DNA of 19,390 nucleotides, taken from the NCBI GenBank assembly GCA_013214715.1, contig JABSSB010000009.1:1-19390 (forward strand). Direction: 5' to 3'. Below are positions 1-6,883 of this stretch, in pieces. Below the pieces are notes generated by a model that saw only the letters and a list, made by a program, of their open reading frames with translations, was not told where the DNA came from and made no database searches. Position numbers and translations under genes: made by a program. Source of the stretch: Paracoccaceae bacterium (lineage in GTDB: Bacteria > Pseudomonadota > Alphaproteobacteria > Rhodobacterales > Rhodobacteraceae). Position 1 is the first letter of the stretch; the number at the start of each line of letters is the position of its first letter.

Positions 1-582
1 CCGACCGAACGTGAAGGGGTGGTGACATCTGCAACGGGGCGCGTGGTGCACGAGATCGATGACCAGCCAGCCGGTCAGATTTATAGCGCTTGGACCCAAG
101 GCGGTGTTTCTTGTGACACCGAAGGCGATACGCCCAAGGCCATTCTTTCTGACGCCACTTTGTGGCCTATCGGTCGCCCAATTACATCCGTGGGTGAAAT
201 TCCGTTCTACCTGCTGGCGCATCCAGCAACTGCCCATGCGAATGGGGAGCTCGAGTTGTTTGCATCAGTTGCCGAAGGCGAGAAGATCACCCTGATGTCA
301 GGCACCAAACAGAGCCTGGTTGATCGGGCCGGCAGGGTCGCAAAACTTGCAGCGGACACAGGATTTATTGAGCGTAAAGATATTCGTGGTGCCTTGATGA
401 TCTATTGCGGTGGATGCATGCTGAGTGTGCAGGATGAGTTGGAGAATGTGGTCGCCAACATGGTCGAGGCGGTCGGAGACGCGCCGTTTCTTGGAGCGTT
501 TACCTTTGGTGAACAGGGCCCGCTGGTCGGATCCGGAAATCGGCATGGCAACCTGATGATTTCCTGTATCGTTTTTGGATGA
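1..582 (+). CDS. FIST domain protein, C-terminal part (5' end outside window)
   Basis: The reading frame is open from the first base, so the gene begins upstream of the window and about 193 residues are visible. They look like the end of the FIST_N domain followed by FIST_C, with a typical stretch around HEIDDQPAGQIYSAW near the start of the FIST_C part and a late ALMIYCGGC strand leading to GEQGPL and a final hydrophobic strand. FIST proteins are cytoplasmic sensory proteins. One member, NosP of Pseudomonas, binds haem and nitric oxide and controls the kinase NahK encoded next to it. The next gene here, 24 bases downstream, is a NahK-like hybrid kinase, so this protein is probably its input partner. 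Family assignment is fairly sure. Ligand and haem binding are inference, because the N-terminal half cannot be seen. Confidence 0.8.
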   Translation, partial: PTEREGVVTSATGRVVHEIDDQPAGQIYSAWTQGGVSCDTEGDTPKAILSDATLWPIGRPITSVGEIPFYLLAHPATAHANGELELFASVAEGEKITLMSGTKQSLVDRAGRVAKLAADTGFIERKDIRGALMIYCGGCMLSVQDELENVVANMVEAVGDAPFLGAFTFGEQGPLVGSGNRHGNLMISCIVFG

Positions 583-606
583 TCCGAACCGTTGAGGATG
601 CTCTAG

Positions 607-3357
607 GTGTCAAGCGTCGAACAACTGCGCGAAGCTCTGCTTGAGCTCAAAAGCCTACGGGACCGTGAAGCCCGCCGGGCCGAAGAAACGCGTATCTTGC
701 TCTACTGCGTTGAAGCATTTTCGGCGGCCACAACACCTGAAGGGGCCCTGGCGGCTCTGTTTCAAAGCCTTGGTGACCAGCTCGGCTTTACAACGTCGCT
801 CGTGGCTCGTGCGCTCCCGAACGGTCGCGCTGAGATTGTCGCCTGCAATGACCCTCGATTGACGGGTCAGGCCTTCAAGGCGCCTGTCGATCTTTTCTCC
901 AGAACGCGCAACGTCATCGATCTCACGATACTTGGGGACTGGGAAGGATGTTTGCCCATCCACGAACACACTGGGATGATTGCATCCCCGAATCAGCCGG
1001 ACACGGTGCTGGTTGGCTTTCACTCCCGCCGATCCGGGTTTGGTCGCGAGACGATGGATCTTATGGACCGATTGTCGGGATTGTCTGTTCAAGCGTTGAC
1101 TGCTTCCGAAATCGCCGCGGAGAAAGACCTGCTTGCCGCTGCAATCGCAGGGTCTTCTTCCGGGTTTGCCATTGCTGACGCGCAACAACCTGAAAAACCT
1201 CTGGTCTATGTCAACCGCGCATTTGAAGAGATCTCGGGTTACACGGCCGACAAGGTATTGGGGCAGAACTGTCGCTTCTTGTCAGCGCTGGCAAAGGACG
1301 ATCCAGAAAGCGACAGGCTTCGCGAAGCCACGCGTACCAATGCAGCAGGACAGTTTCTCATTAGGGATCGACGAGAATCCGGAGATTTCTTCTGGAACGA
1401 ATTGGTGTTGTTCCCGGTCGAAGACGGCCAAGGCAACATCCGCCATCTCGTAGCGACACATAACGACGTGACTGAACGTGTGGAGGCCGAAAAAGAGCGC
1501 GACAGACTGCGCGCACGTATCAGGCAGGCTTTACAGGCAACGTATGATGCTTTTTTGGTCTTGGATAAAGAGCACAAGGTTTCGGTTTCAAACGCCGCAG
1601 TGCGCGAGTTTTTTCCGTCTCCCGAGTATATCTGGCAGCCGGGCAGCCACTTTGCCGAGAACTGGGCTGGGTTTGTGTCCCATGCATTCGCCAATACGGG
1701 ACAATCACCCAACCCCCTGTCTCTTGATGACCTCCTACAAATTGCTCAAGACCGATCAGGCCTTGAATACGACCTCCCTGACGGGCGCAGCCTGATTTTC
1801 CGCGCATCCCCGATGGATGAAGGTGGCATCGTGGTTACGGCAACCGATGTGACCCGCATGAAATCTGCCCAGCGCTTGTTGTCACAACGCTTGGCGGCGA
1901 TCGAGGCCGCAACGGATGGCATAGCTGTCACCAATGACTTGAGCCAATTTGTCTATATGAACTCGACCGCGGCCAAACAGCTTGGCTTGCATGACGCAAC
2001 CTCGGGACTTGGGCAACGCTGGACAAGCTATTATGGTCCGGCCCCCGAGGTTGAAGCCGGTCAGGCGTTTGAAATGATGCTGAGCAGATCTTCAGAGGGG
2101 GCGGTGTTTACTCATGAAGTTTCCGGCTCACCTCTTGAAGATGGCGGCTCGGTTCTAGTGATCCGTGATCTGACCGAAAAGCTGGAAATCGAGCATATGG
2201 CCAAGACCCTTCAACGCGACCTGTTTCGTTTACAGGGGCAGGAAACCGCGGCTCAGCTTACTGCTGGTTTGGCGCATGATTTTAACAATCTCCTGGCGAC
2301 GATCAATGGATCGGCGACCTTGATGCAGATCGAGCCCAGAATGCACGCGGCTCTTCAGCCACATGTGGACAGGATCAAGACCGCCGGGGCCCAAGCCGCC
2401 AAAATGGTCAACCGGATGCTTGATCTGGGGTTGGAAAGCGACAGTGACGGCGTGTTTGCTGTGTCATCGGCTTTGAAGGACGTAGAGGACCTTTTGCTAC
2501 CAAGCCTGCCAAGCTCCGTGACCCTGTGCATCGAGGATGCCTCGGACCCGCTAAGCCTAAGTGGCACGCCCAATGCGCTGTCGCAGGTTGTTCTAAACCT
2601 GGCTTTGAATGGATGCGACGCGATCGGGTCCGAGCAAGGAGAATTGAAGATCACTACCTATCCAGCACCCGCGGATCTTTTGGATCAGATGATCATCGGC
2701 AGGAAACGTCCAAACGTTCGCTATATGGCCATAGAAGTCGCGGATACCGGGTCGGGTATCGATGCAGCGCATCTGGGCAATGTTTTTGATCCGACGTTTT
2801 CTACGAAAGGTCGAAAAGGCACTGGTTTGGGGCTCAGCATGGTGGCGATGCAGGTTCAATCTGTGGGCGGTGGTATCAGCATTTCCTCTCAGCTTGGGTC
2901 TGGCACACAAATCACCGTGTTCTGGCCCGTGGCCCGTGTTGAAAACAGTATTGAGGATTACACGTCGGGTCCGGATATGGACCTTGCGGGGATGTCAATC
3001 ATCGTCGTGGATGATGACAAGGCTGTAGGGGAGGTCGTCTCCCAATTCCTCGAAGCCAAGGGCGCAGAAGTCGTCCCTGTGACCGATGCTCGTGATGCAA
3101 TTGCCGCAATCGAAGATGCTCCGCAGGAATGGTCGGCCCTTGTCACAGATTACGACATGCCGATCATGACAGGTGGCGAGTTGGTCGAGCGGATTGGAAA
3201 AGTGGCTCCCGACTTGCCAATCGTTGTTGTCACCGCTCTTGCACGAAGACTGACTGACCCAAGGCTTGAAGGAGCGAACCTCAAAGCCGTTCTTCCCAAG
3301 CCCCTTGAACTGACCAAACTTGCAAAAACGCTTGAGGCGTCAAAGGTTTCATTGTGA
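607..3357 (+). CDS. LOV/PAS-containing hybrid sensor histidine kinase
   Basis: A 916-residue cytoplasmic kinase with no obvious membrane segment. The start is GTG at 607, preceded by GAGG at 594-597. Order of parts: short coiled coil (about 1-30), GAF-like region (about 30-170), PAS/LOV domain (about 180-292), two further PAS-like regions (about 305-415 and 425-525), HisKA with phosphoacceptor His557 in AHDFNN, HATPase_c with Asn668, DTGSGI (713-718) and GTGLGLS, then a receiver domain (about 796-912) with acidic pocket 802-804, phosphoacceptor Asp848 and Lys898. The second domain contains GQNCRFL with Cys222, the position that forms the flavin adduct in LOV photoreceptors. The usual Asn and Gln of LOV are Asp254 and His285 here, so photochemistry is uncertain. 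It lies between a FIST gene and a LuxR-type regulator, which is its likely output partner. The layout resembles NahK/ErcS'. Confidence 0.9.
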   Translation: MSSVEQLREALLELKSLRDREARRAEETRILLYCVEAFSAATTPEGALAALFQSLGDQLGFTTSLVARALPNGRAEIVACNDPRLTGQAFKAPVDLFSRTRNVIDLTILGDWEGCLPIHEHTGMIASPNQPDTVLVGFHSRRSGFGRETMDLMDRLSGLSVQALTASEIAAEKDLLAAAIAGSSSGFAIADAQQPEKPLVYVNRAFEEISGYTADKVLGQNCRFLSALAKDDPESDRLREATRTNAAGQFLIRDRRESGDFFWNELVLFPVEDGQGNIRHLVATHNDVTERVEAEKERDRLRARIRQALQATYDAFLVLDKEHKVSVSNAAVREFFPSPEYIWQPGSHFAENWAGFVSHAFANTGQSPNPLSLDDLLQIAQDRSGLEYDLPDGRSLIFRASPMDEGGIVVTATDVTRMKSAQRLLSQRLAAIEAATDGIAVTNDLSQFVYMNSTAAKQLGLHDATSGLGQRWTSYYGPAPEVEAGQAFEMMLSRSSEGAVFTHEVSGSPLEDGGSVLVIRDLTEKLEIEHMAKTLQRDLFRLQGQETAAQLTAGLAHDFNNLLATINGSATLMQIEPRMHAALQPHVDRIKTAGAQAAKMVNRMLDLGLESDSDGVFAVSSALKDVEDLLLPSLPSSVTLCIEDASDPLSLSGTPNALSQVVLNLALNGCDAIGSEQGELKITTYPAPADLLDQMIIGRKRPNVRYMAIEVADTGSGIDAAHLGNVFDPTFSTKGRKGTGLGLSMVAMQVQSVGGGISISSQLGSGTQITVFWPVARVENSIEDYTSGPDMDLAGMSIIVVDDDKAVGEVVSQFLEAKGAEVVPVTDARDAIAAIEDAPQEWSALVTDYDMPIMTGGELVERIGKVAPDLPIVVVTALARRLTDPRLEGANLKAVLPKPLELTKLAKTLEASKVSL

Positions 3358-3366
3358 AAGGTACCC

Positions 3367-3981
3367 ATGCGAATCTTGCTATCAGACGATCACGATCTTT
3401 TCCTCGAAATGGCGGAATCCTTCCTGAGCCAACAAGCCGGGTTTAAAGTTGACACCTGCACTTCGTTGGATGCCGCATGTCAGATCATGGAAAAAAATGA
3501 ACCATATGATCTCATATTGCTCGATTACTCGATGCCGGGCATGAACGATCTGAATGGTTTGGCGAAGGCCAAGAGCGTAGCCAAAGGCTGCCCCATCGCT
3601 ATTTTGTCAGGTACCGCGATCAAGTCCGTTGCTCAGGCTTCAATAGATGCTGGTGCGATTGGGTTCCTGCCCAAGACGATGGCGGCCAACTCCATGGTGA
3701 ATGCAATACGGTTTATGGCAATGGGAGAAACTTACATCCCGCTGGATTTCATTAACGCGGCGGAAGAAGAGCCGGACAATGCACTTAACAAGCTGTTGTC
3801 GGACCGCGAAATGGAAGTTCTAAAAGAGTTGTGCAAAGGCAAGTCCAACAAAGAAATCGCGCTTAAGTTGGAACTGAAGGAAACCACGATCAAGCTTTAT
3901 GTCACGACATTGTGCCGCAAAATAGACGCAAACAACCGCACTCACGCCGCCATGATCGGGAAGGAGGCCGGCATAGTCTGA
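3367..3981 (+). CDS. LuxR/NarL-family response regulator
   Basis: A 204-residue two-domain regulator beginning nine bases after the kinase stop. The receiver domain (about 1-118) shows the acidic pocket at Asp7-Asp8, phosphoacceptor Asp53 in LLDYSMPG and Lys103 in FLPKT. The C-terminal LuxR-type helix-turn-helix (about 142-196) starts with LSDREMEVL, and its recognition region is NKEIALKLELKETTIKLYV. Length is normal for the NarL/FixJ class. It should bind DNA after phosphotransfer from the hybrid kinase upstream, possibly with a separate phosphotransfer protein because the kinase already carries its own receiver. Target genes cannot be read from the sequence. In Pseudomonas the matching position near nosP-nahK holds ErbR, a regulator of the same class. 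Base composition is somewhat more A/T-rich than the phn genes downstream. Confidence 0.9.
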   Translation: MRILLSDDHDLFLEMAESFLSQQAGFKVDTCTSLDAACQIMEKNEPYDLILLDYSMPGMNDLNGLAKAKSVAKGCPIAILSGTAIKSVAQASIDAGAIGFLPKTMAANSMVNAIRFMAMGETYIPLDFINAAEEEPDNALNKLLSDREMEVLKELCKGKSNKEIALKLELKETTIKLYVTTLCRKIDANNRTHAAMIGKEAGIV

Positions 3982-4045
3982 GCGTGCAGCTTTCGGATGG
4001 TTAAAGATGAGCTGCCTCGCGCTCCTGTCCTGCTCAGACCGCGAG
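3976..4045. repeat. Nested and crossing inverted repeats after the response regulator
   Basis: Three inverted repeats are packed around the response-regulator stop codon: GTCTGAGC (3976-3983) with GCTCAGAC (4032-4039), GCAGCT (3986-3991) with AGCTGC (4010-4015), and CTCGCG (4016-4021) with CGCGAG (4040-4045). The first and third cross each other, so they would form either alternative stems or a pseudoknot. No T-run follows, so this is not a standard intrinsic terminator. It could mark the transcript end or be a structured 3' region. Short repeats of this size can arise by chance. Confidence 0.4.
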
Positions 4046-4058
4046 TATGCGGGTTCGT

Positions 4059-4091
4059 GTCACAAATCCTTTTCCAAACAGTAACAAAACC
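4059..4091 (+). promoter_or_regulatory. Candidate Pho box upstream of phnC
   Basis: Two related 11-mers, GTCACAAATCC (4059-4069) and GTAACAAAACC (4081-4091), are spaced exactly 22 bases apart with another A-containing 11-mer between them. PhoB sites are 11-base direct repeats of CTGTCAT-like units with A-rich centres, so the spacing and the GTCAC/GTAAC cores fit, though the match to the consensus is partial. phnC operons are classic Pho regulon members, which supports the reading. A possible -10 element, TATATG, lies at 4109-4114. Confidence 0.45.
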
Positions 4092-4092
4092 G

Positions 4093-4109
4093 ACGCAAAT
4101 TCTTTGCGT
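4093..4109. promoter_or_regulatory. Perfect dyad in the phnC promoter region
   Basis: ACGCAAA (4093-4099) and TTTGCGT (4103-4109) form a perfect 7-3-7 inverted repeat directly after the candidate Pho box and touching the possible -10 TATATG. It could be an operator for a second regulator of the transport operon or a small leader hairpin. It does not resemble the candidate PhnF site upstream of phnG. Confidence 0.4.
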
Positions 4110-4156
4110 ATATGTCGTGTGACCGGATTATTCGCCGCTTAACGATTGGGGGCGAT

Positions 4157-4972
4157 ATGCTGGTATTTGATACGCTGACGAAGCGGTTTGGCGACAAGAC
4201 AGCCGTGGATTCTGTGACGGTCACTGTCGAAAAGCCGACGATGATTGGGATTATCGGTCGGTCTGGTGCAGGGAAATCCACGCTTCTTAGAATGATCAAT
4301 CGCCTGAGTGACGCGACCGAAGGCAGCATCACCTTCAACGGGGAGGAGATCACCTCGTTGCGGGGCGCAGCGAAACGCGACTGGCAATCGCGCTGTGCCA
4401 TGATTTTCCAGCAATTCAATTTGGTGCCACGCATGGATGTGGTGTCGAACGTGTTGCATGGCACATTGAACAAACGGTCGACGCTGGCGACCATGTTCAA
4501 TCTGTTTCCCCAGGCCGACATTCATAAGGCCATCGAAATCCTTGATCGGCTTGGCATCGCTGAGCAGGCACCAAAGCGTTCAGAAGCCCTTTCGGGTGGC
4601 CAGCAACAGCGCGTCGCGATTGCGCGGGCTTTGATGCAGGACCCAAAGATCATCCTTGCGGATGAACCGATTGCATCCTTGGATCCAATGAACGCCCAAG
4701 TCGTCATGCAGGCGCTGCGCCGTATCCATGAAGAGGATGGACGCATGGTGATCGCCAACCTGCACACGCTGGATACTGCAAGGCGTTATTGTGACCGCGT
4801 GATCGGGATGCGTGATGGGCGCGTGGTGTTTGACGGCACGCCAGCCCAACTGACGACAGGTGTTGCGCGTGACATCTATGGGGCCGGCATCGGTTTTTCC
4901 GAGGCGGCGACATCGACCGAAATCGAAACACTGGACAGACCCGAAGTTCGCGAGGCCGAAGCCTACGTCTGA
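4157..4972 (+). CDS. phnC: Phosphonate ABC transporter ATP-binding protein PhnC
   Basis: This is the ATPase subunit that powers phosphonate import with PhnD and PhnE. The start is ATG 4157, five bases after GGGGG at 4148-4152. An in-frame upstream ATG at 4112 lies inside the promoter region and is unlikely. The product is 271 residues, normal for PhnC. Walker A is GRSGAGKST (34-42), the signature is LSGGQQQR, Walker B is KIILADEP and the switch histidine lies in ANLHTLDTA, a PhnC-style variant of the usual VTHD. It heads a + strand operon with phnD, two phnE genes and a hexapeptide transferase, and is preceded by a candidate Pho box. Family identity is secure. The exact phosphonates carried cannot be deduced. 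Confidence 0.95.
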   Translation: MLVFDTLTKRFGDKTAVDSVTVTVEKPTMIGIIGRSGAGKSTLLRMINRLSDATEGSITFNGEEITSLRGAAKRDWQSRCAMIFQQFNLVPRMDVVSNVLHGTLNKRSTLATMFNLFPQADIHKAIEILDRLGIAEQAPKRSEALSGGQQQRVAIARALMQDPKIILADEPIASLDPMNAQVVMQALRRIHEEDGRMVIANLHTLDTARRYCDRVIGMRDGRVVFDGTPAQLTTGVARDIYGAGIGFSEAATSTEIETLDRPEVREAEAYV

Positions 4973-4983
4973 GCCAGTTTTCT

Positions 4984-5001
4984 CCCGCGCCATGACGCGG
5001 G
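4984..5001 (+). promoter_or_regulatory. Hairpin between phnC and phnD
   Basis: CCCGCG (4984-4989) and CGCGGG (4996-5001) form a perfect 6-bp GC-only stem with a six-base loop in the 58-base gap between phnC and phnD. It lacks a T-run, so it is more likely an RNA processing or stability element than a terminator. Confidence 0.45.
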
Positions 5002-5030
5002 CCACCTTCATCAACCTAACGGAGAAAATG

Positions 5031-5942
5031 ATGAAAAAGACCCTCGCTCTGGCGCTTGCCGCCACAACCATTCTCGGCACCAGCGCATTTGCCGAAGAAA
5101 TCACTGAATTCCGCATCGGCCTGCTGGGCGGAGAAAATGCACAGGACCGCGTGAACAGCTATCAGTGCCTGTCAGATTACGCCACCGAAGCGCTGGGCGT
5201 GCCGGTCAAGATTTTCACCCCCGCCGACTATAACGGCGTGATCCAGGGCCTGCTGGGTGGATCGCTGGACATGTCCTGGCTGGGCGCGTCGTCCTATGCG
5301 GCGACCTATCTGCAGGATCCCGAAGCGGTTGAGCCCGTGCTGGTCAAGGTGAACCTCGACGGGTCGATCGGCTACCATTCGATCGGGTTTGCCCGCAAAG
5401 ACAGCAACATCGCGTCCTTGGACGATATGGAAGGCAAAGTGTTTGGCTTCGGCGATCCGAACTCAACCTCGGGCTATCTGATCCCGTCGATCGAGATCCC
5501 GCAATACAAAGACGGCATCACCATGGAATCGGGTGAGTATTTCGGTGAAGTGAAATTCACCGGCGGCCATGAGCAGACCATCGTTGCCGTAAACAACGGT
5601 GATATCGACGGTGGCGTGACCTGGGCTGACGGTCAGGGCAACTGGGAAGACGGCTACAACTCGGGCGCGCTGCGCAAGGCCGTGGATGCAGGCCTGGTCG
5701 ACATGAACGATCTGGTGCAGATCTGGAAATCCGAAGTGATCCCGGAAGGTCCCGTTGTTCTGCGCAAGGCTTTGCCGGCAGATGTCAAAGCGACCATCGT
5801 CGAGCTGGTGGACAACCTCTATGAGAACGATCCGGAGTGTTCTTACGGCGTGTTCGCCGGTGACAACCTCGGCGCCCGCCCGGTGACTCACGAGACCTAC
5901 ATCTCGGTCATCGAAGCGCGCAAAGCCAAGATCGGCGGATAA
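5031..5942 (+). CDS. phnD: Phosphonate ABC transporter periplasmic binding protein PhnD
   Basis: Periplasmic receptor that captures phosphonates and delivers them to PhnC-PhnE. Two consecutive ATG codons occur at 5028 and 5031; GGAG at 5021-5024 is better spaced for 5031, giving 303 residues. A clear Sec signal peptide (MKKTLALALAATTILGTSAFA) is followed by a likely cleavage site before EEITEF. The mature part has typical PhnD stretches: FRIGLLGGENAQDR at the start, the LGASSYA segment, the conserved region around FGDPNSTSGYLIPS, and GGVTWADG late in the protein. Hairpins lie on both sides of the gene, which fits the usual need for the binding protein to be made in excess over the membrane subunits. 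Confidence 0.95.
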   Translation: MKKTLALALAATTILGTSAFAEEITEFRIGLLGGENAQDRVNSYQCLSDYATEALGVPVKIFTPADYNGVIQGLLGGSLDMSWLGASSYAATYLQDPEAVEPVLVKVNLDGSIGYHSIGFARKDSNIASLDDMEGKVFGFGDPNSTSGYLIPSIEIPQYKDGITMESGEYFGEVKFTGGHEQTIVAVNNGDIDGGVTWADGQGNWEDGYNSGALRKAVDAGLVDMNDLVQIWKSEVIPEGPVVLRKALPADVKATIVELVDNLYENDPECSYGVFAGDNLGARPVTHETYISVIEARKAKIGG

Positions 5943-5960
5943 TCTGATCGCAAGACCTTT

Positions 5961-5994
5961 CCGGCGGCCTCATCAGGCTGCCGGATTCTCTTTT
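5961..5994 (+). terminator. Hairpin plus short T-tract between phnD and phnE1 (partial terminator or mRNA stabiliser)
   Basis: CCGGCGGCCT (5961-5970) pairs with AGGCTGCCGG (5975-5984) as a 10-bp stem with one G-U pair and the loop CATC. ATTCTCTTTT follows. The structure resembles a leaky intrinsic terminator. Placed directly after the binding-protein gene, it would lower phnE expression relative to phnD or protect the upstream mRNA 3' end. Confidence 0.55.
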
Positions 5995-6007
5995 GTCCGA
6001 GGGCCCA

Positions 6008-6883
6008 ATGGCAGACATTTCACTCAGCGCAGCCTCTCAGAACGTTGAGAGCATACAAGCCAGCTATATGGCTCAGGTGCAGCGGCGCAGGCTTTATGGC
6101 GGCCTGACGCTTTTGATTTTCATCGTGCTGATGGTTTCGGGCTTCAACATTGCCGATGCGCGCAATGCCGGTGGGTTTTGGGATGGTATCGGGCGCGTCT
6201 TTGACTATCCGGCGGATGTGCTGTCGGAAGCCTGGGAAAAGCGGGCCGATCTGCCCGGTCTGATGGCCAAGTATTTCCCGGCCCTCGTTGAAACGATCAA
6301 TATCGCCGCTGTCTCGACTTTGATTGGGGCTATCGGTGGGTTGCTTTTATCCTTTCTGGGAACGCGCGGTCTTGCCAAATGGCCGCGTTTGATCCCGCTG
6401 TTCCGCCGCATTTCGGACATCATGCGGGCCGTGCCAGAGATTGTCATTGCTCTGATGCTTATTTTCGTGATGGGCGGTGGTCCCGTGCCTGCCATGATTG
6501 CCATCGCCATTCACACAGCTGGGGCCTTGGGCAAGATGTTTTCCGAAGTGGCTGAGAATGCCGATTTGAAACCGGTTGAGGGTCTTGCGTCGACCGGCGC
6601 GACCTGGTCGCAGCGGATGCTGCTGGGCGTCTTGCCGCAAGTTCTGCCGAATTACGTCAGCTACACTTTGCTGCGGTTTGAAATCAACATCCGCGCCTCG
6701 GCCATTCTGGGCTTCGTCGGGGCGGGCGGCATCGGCTATGAGCTGCGCAACGCGATGGCATGGGGCCCCGGACGGTTTGATGAAGCCGGAGCGATTTTCA
6801 TCCTTCTGTTCGCCACGATCGTGTTTTTTGACCAGGTCTCGAGCCGTTATCGCAACCGACTGACAGAGGGGCAGGGTCAATGA
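6008..6883 (+). CDS. phnE: Phosphonate ABC transporter permease PhnE1
   Basis: Inner-membrane subunit of the phosphonate importer. ATG 6008 is chosen because GAGGG lies at 5999-6003; an in-frame TTG at 5993 would add five residues and overlap the T-tract of the preceding hairpin. The 291-residue product has a first membrane helix around residues 31-48 (LYGGLTLLIFIVLMVSGF) and several more helices. The cytoplasmic coupling loop is EVAENADLKPVEGLASTG, followed by VLPQVLP, the usual ABC permease pattern. It ends in a four-base ATGA overlap with the second permease, so the two are probably translated together and pair as a heterodimer. Family identity is secure. Confidence 0.93.
   Translation: MADISLSAASQNVESIQASYMAQVQRRRLYGGLTLLIFIVLMVSGFNIADARNAGGFWDGIGRVFDYPADVLSEAWEKRADLPGLMAKYFPALVETINIAAVSTLIGAIGGLLLSFLGTRGLAKWPRLIPLFRRISDIMRAVPEIVIALMLIFVMGGGPVPAMIAIAIHTAGALGKMFSEVAENADLKPVEGLASTGATWSQRMLLGVLPQVLPNYVSYTLLRFEINIRASAILGFVGAGGIGYELRNAMAWGPGRFDEAGAIFILLFATIVFFDQVSSRYRNRLTEGQGQ

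Noticed and set aside
4112..4156. phnC start at ATG 4112
   Set aside because: It lies over the possible -10 element and the added residues do not fit the PhnC N-terminus; ATG 4157 has a G-rich ribosome site and the right length.
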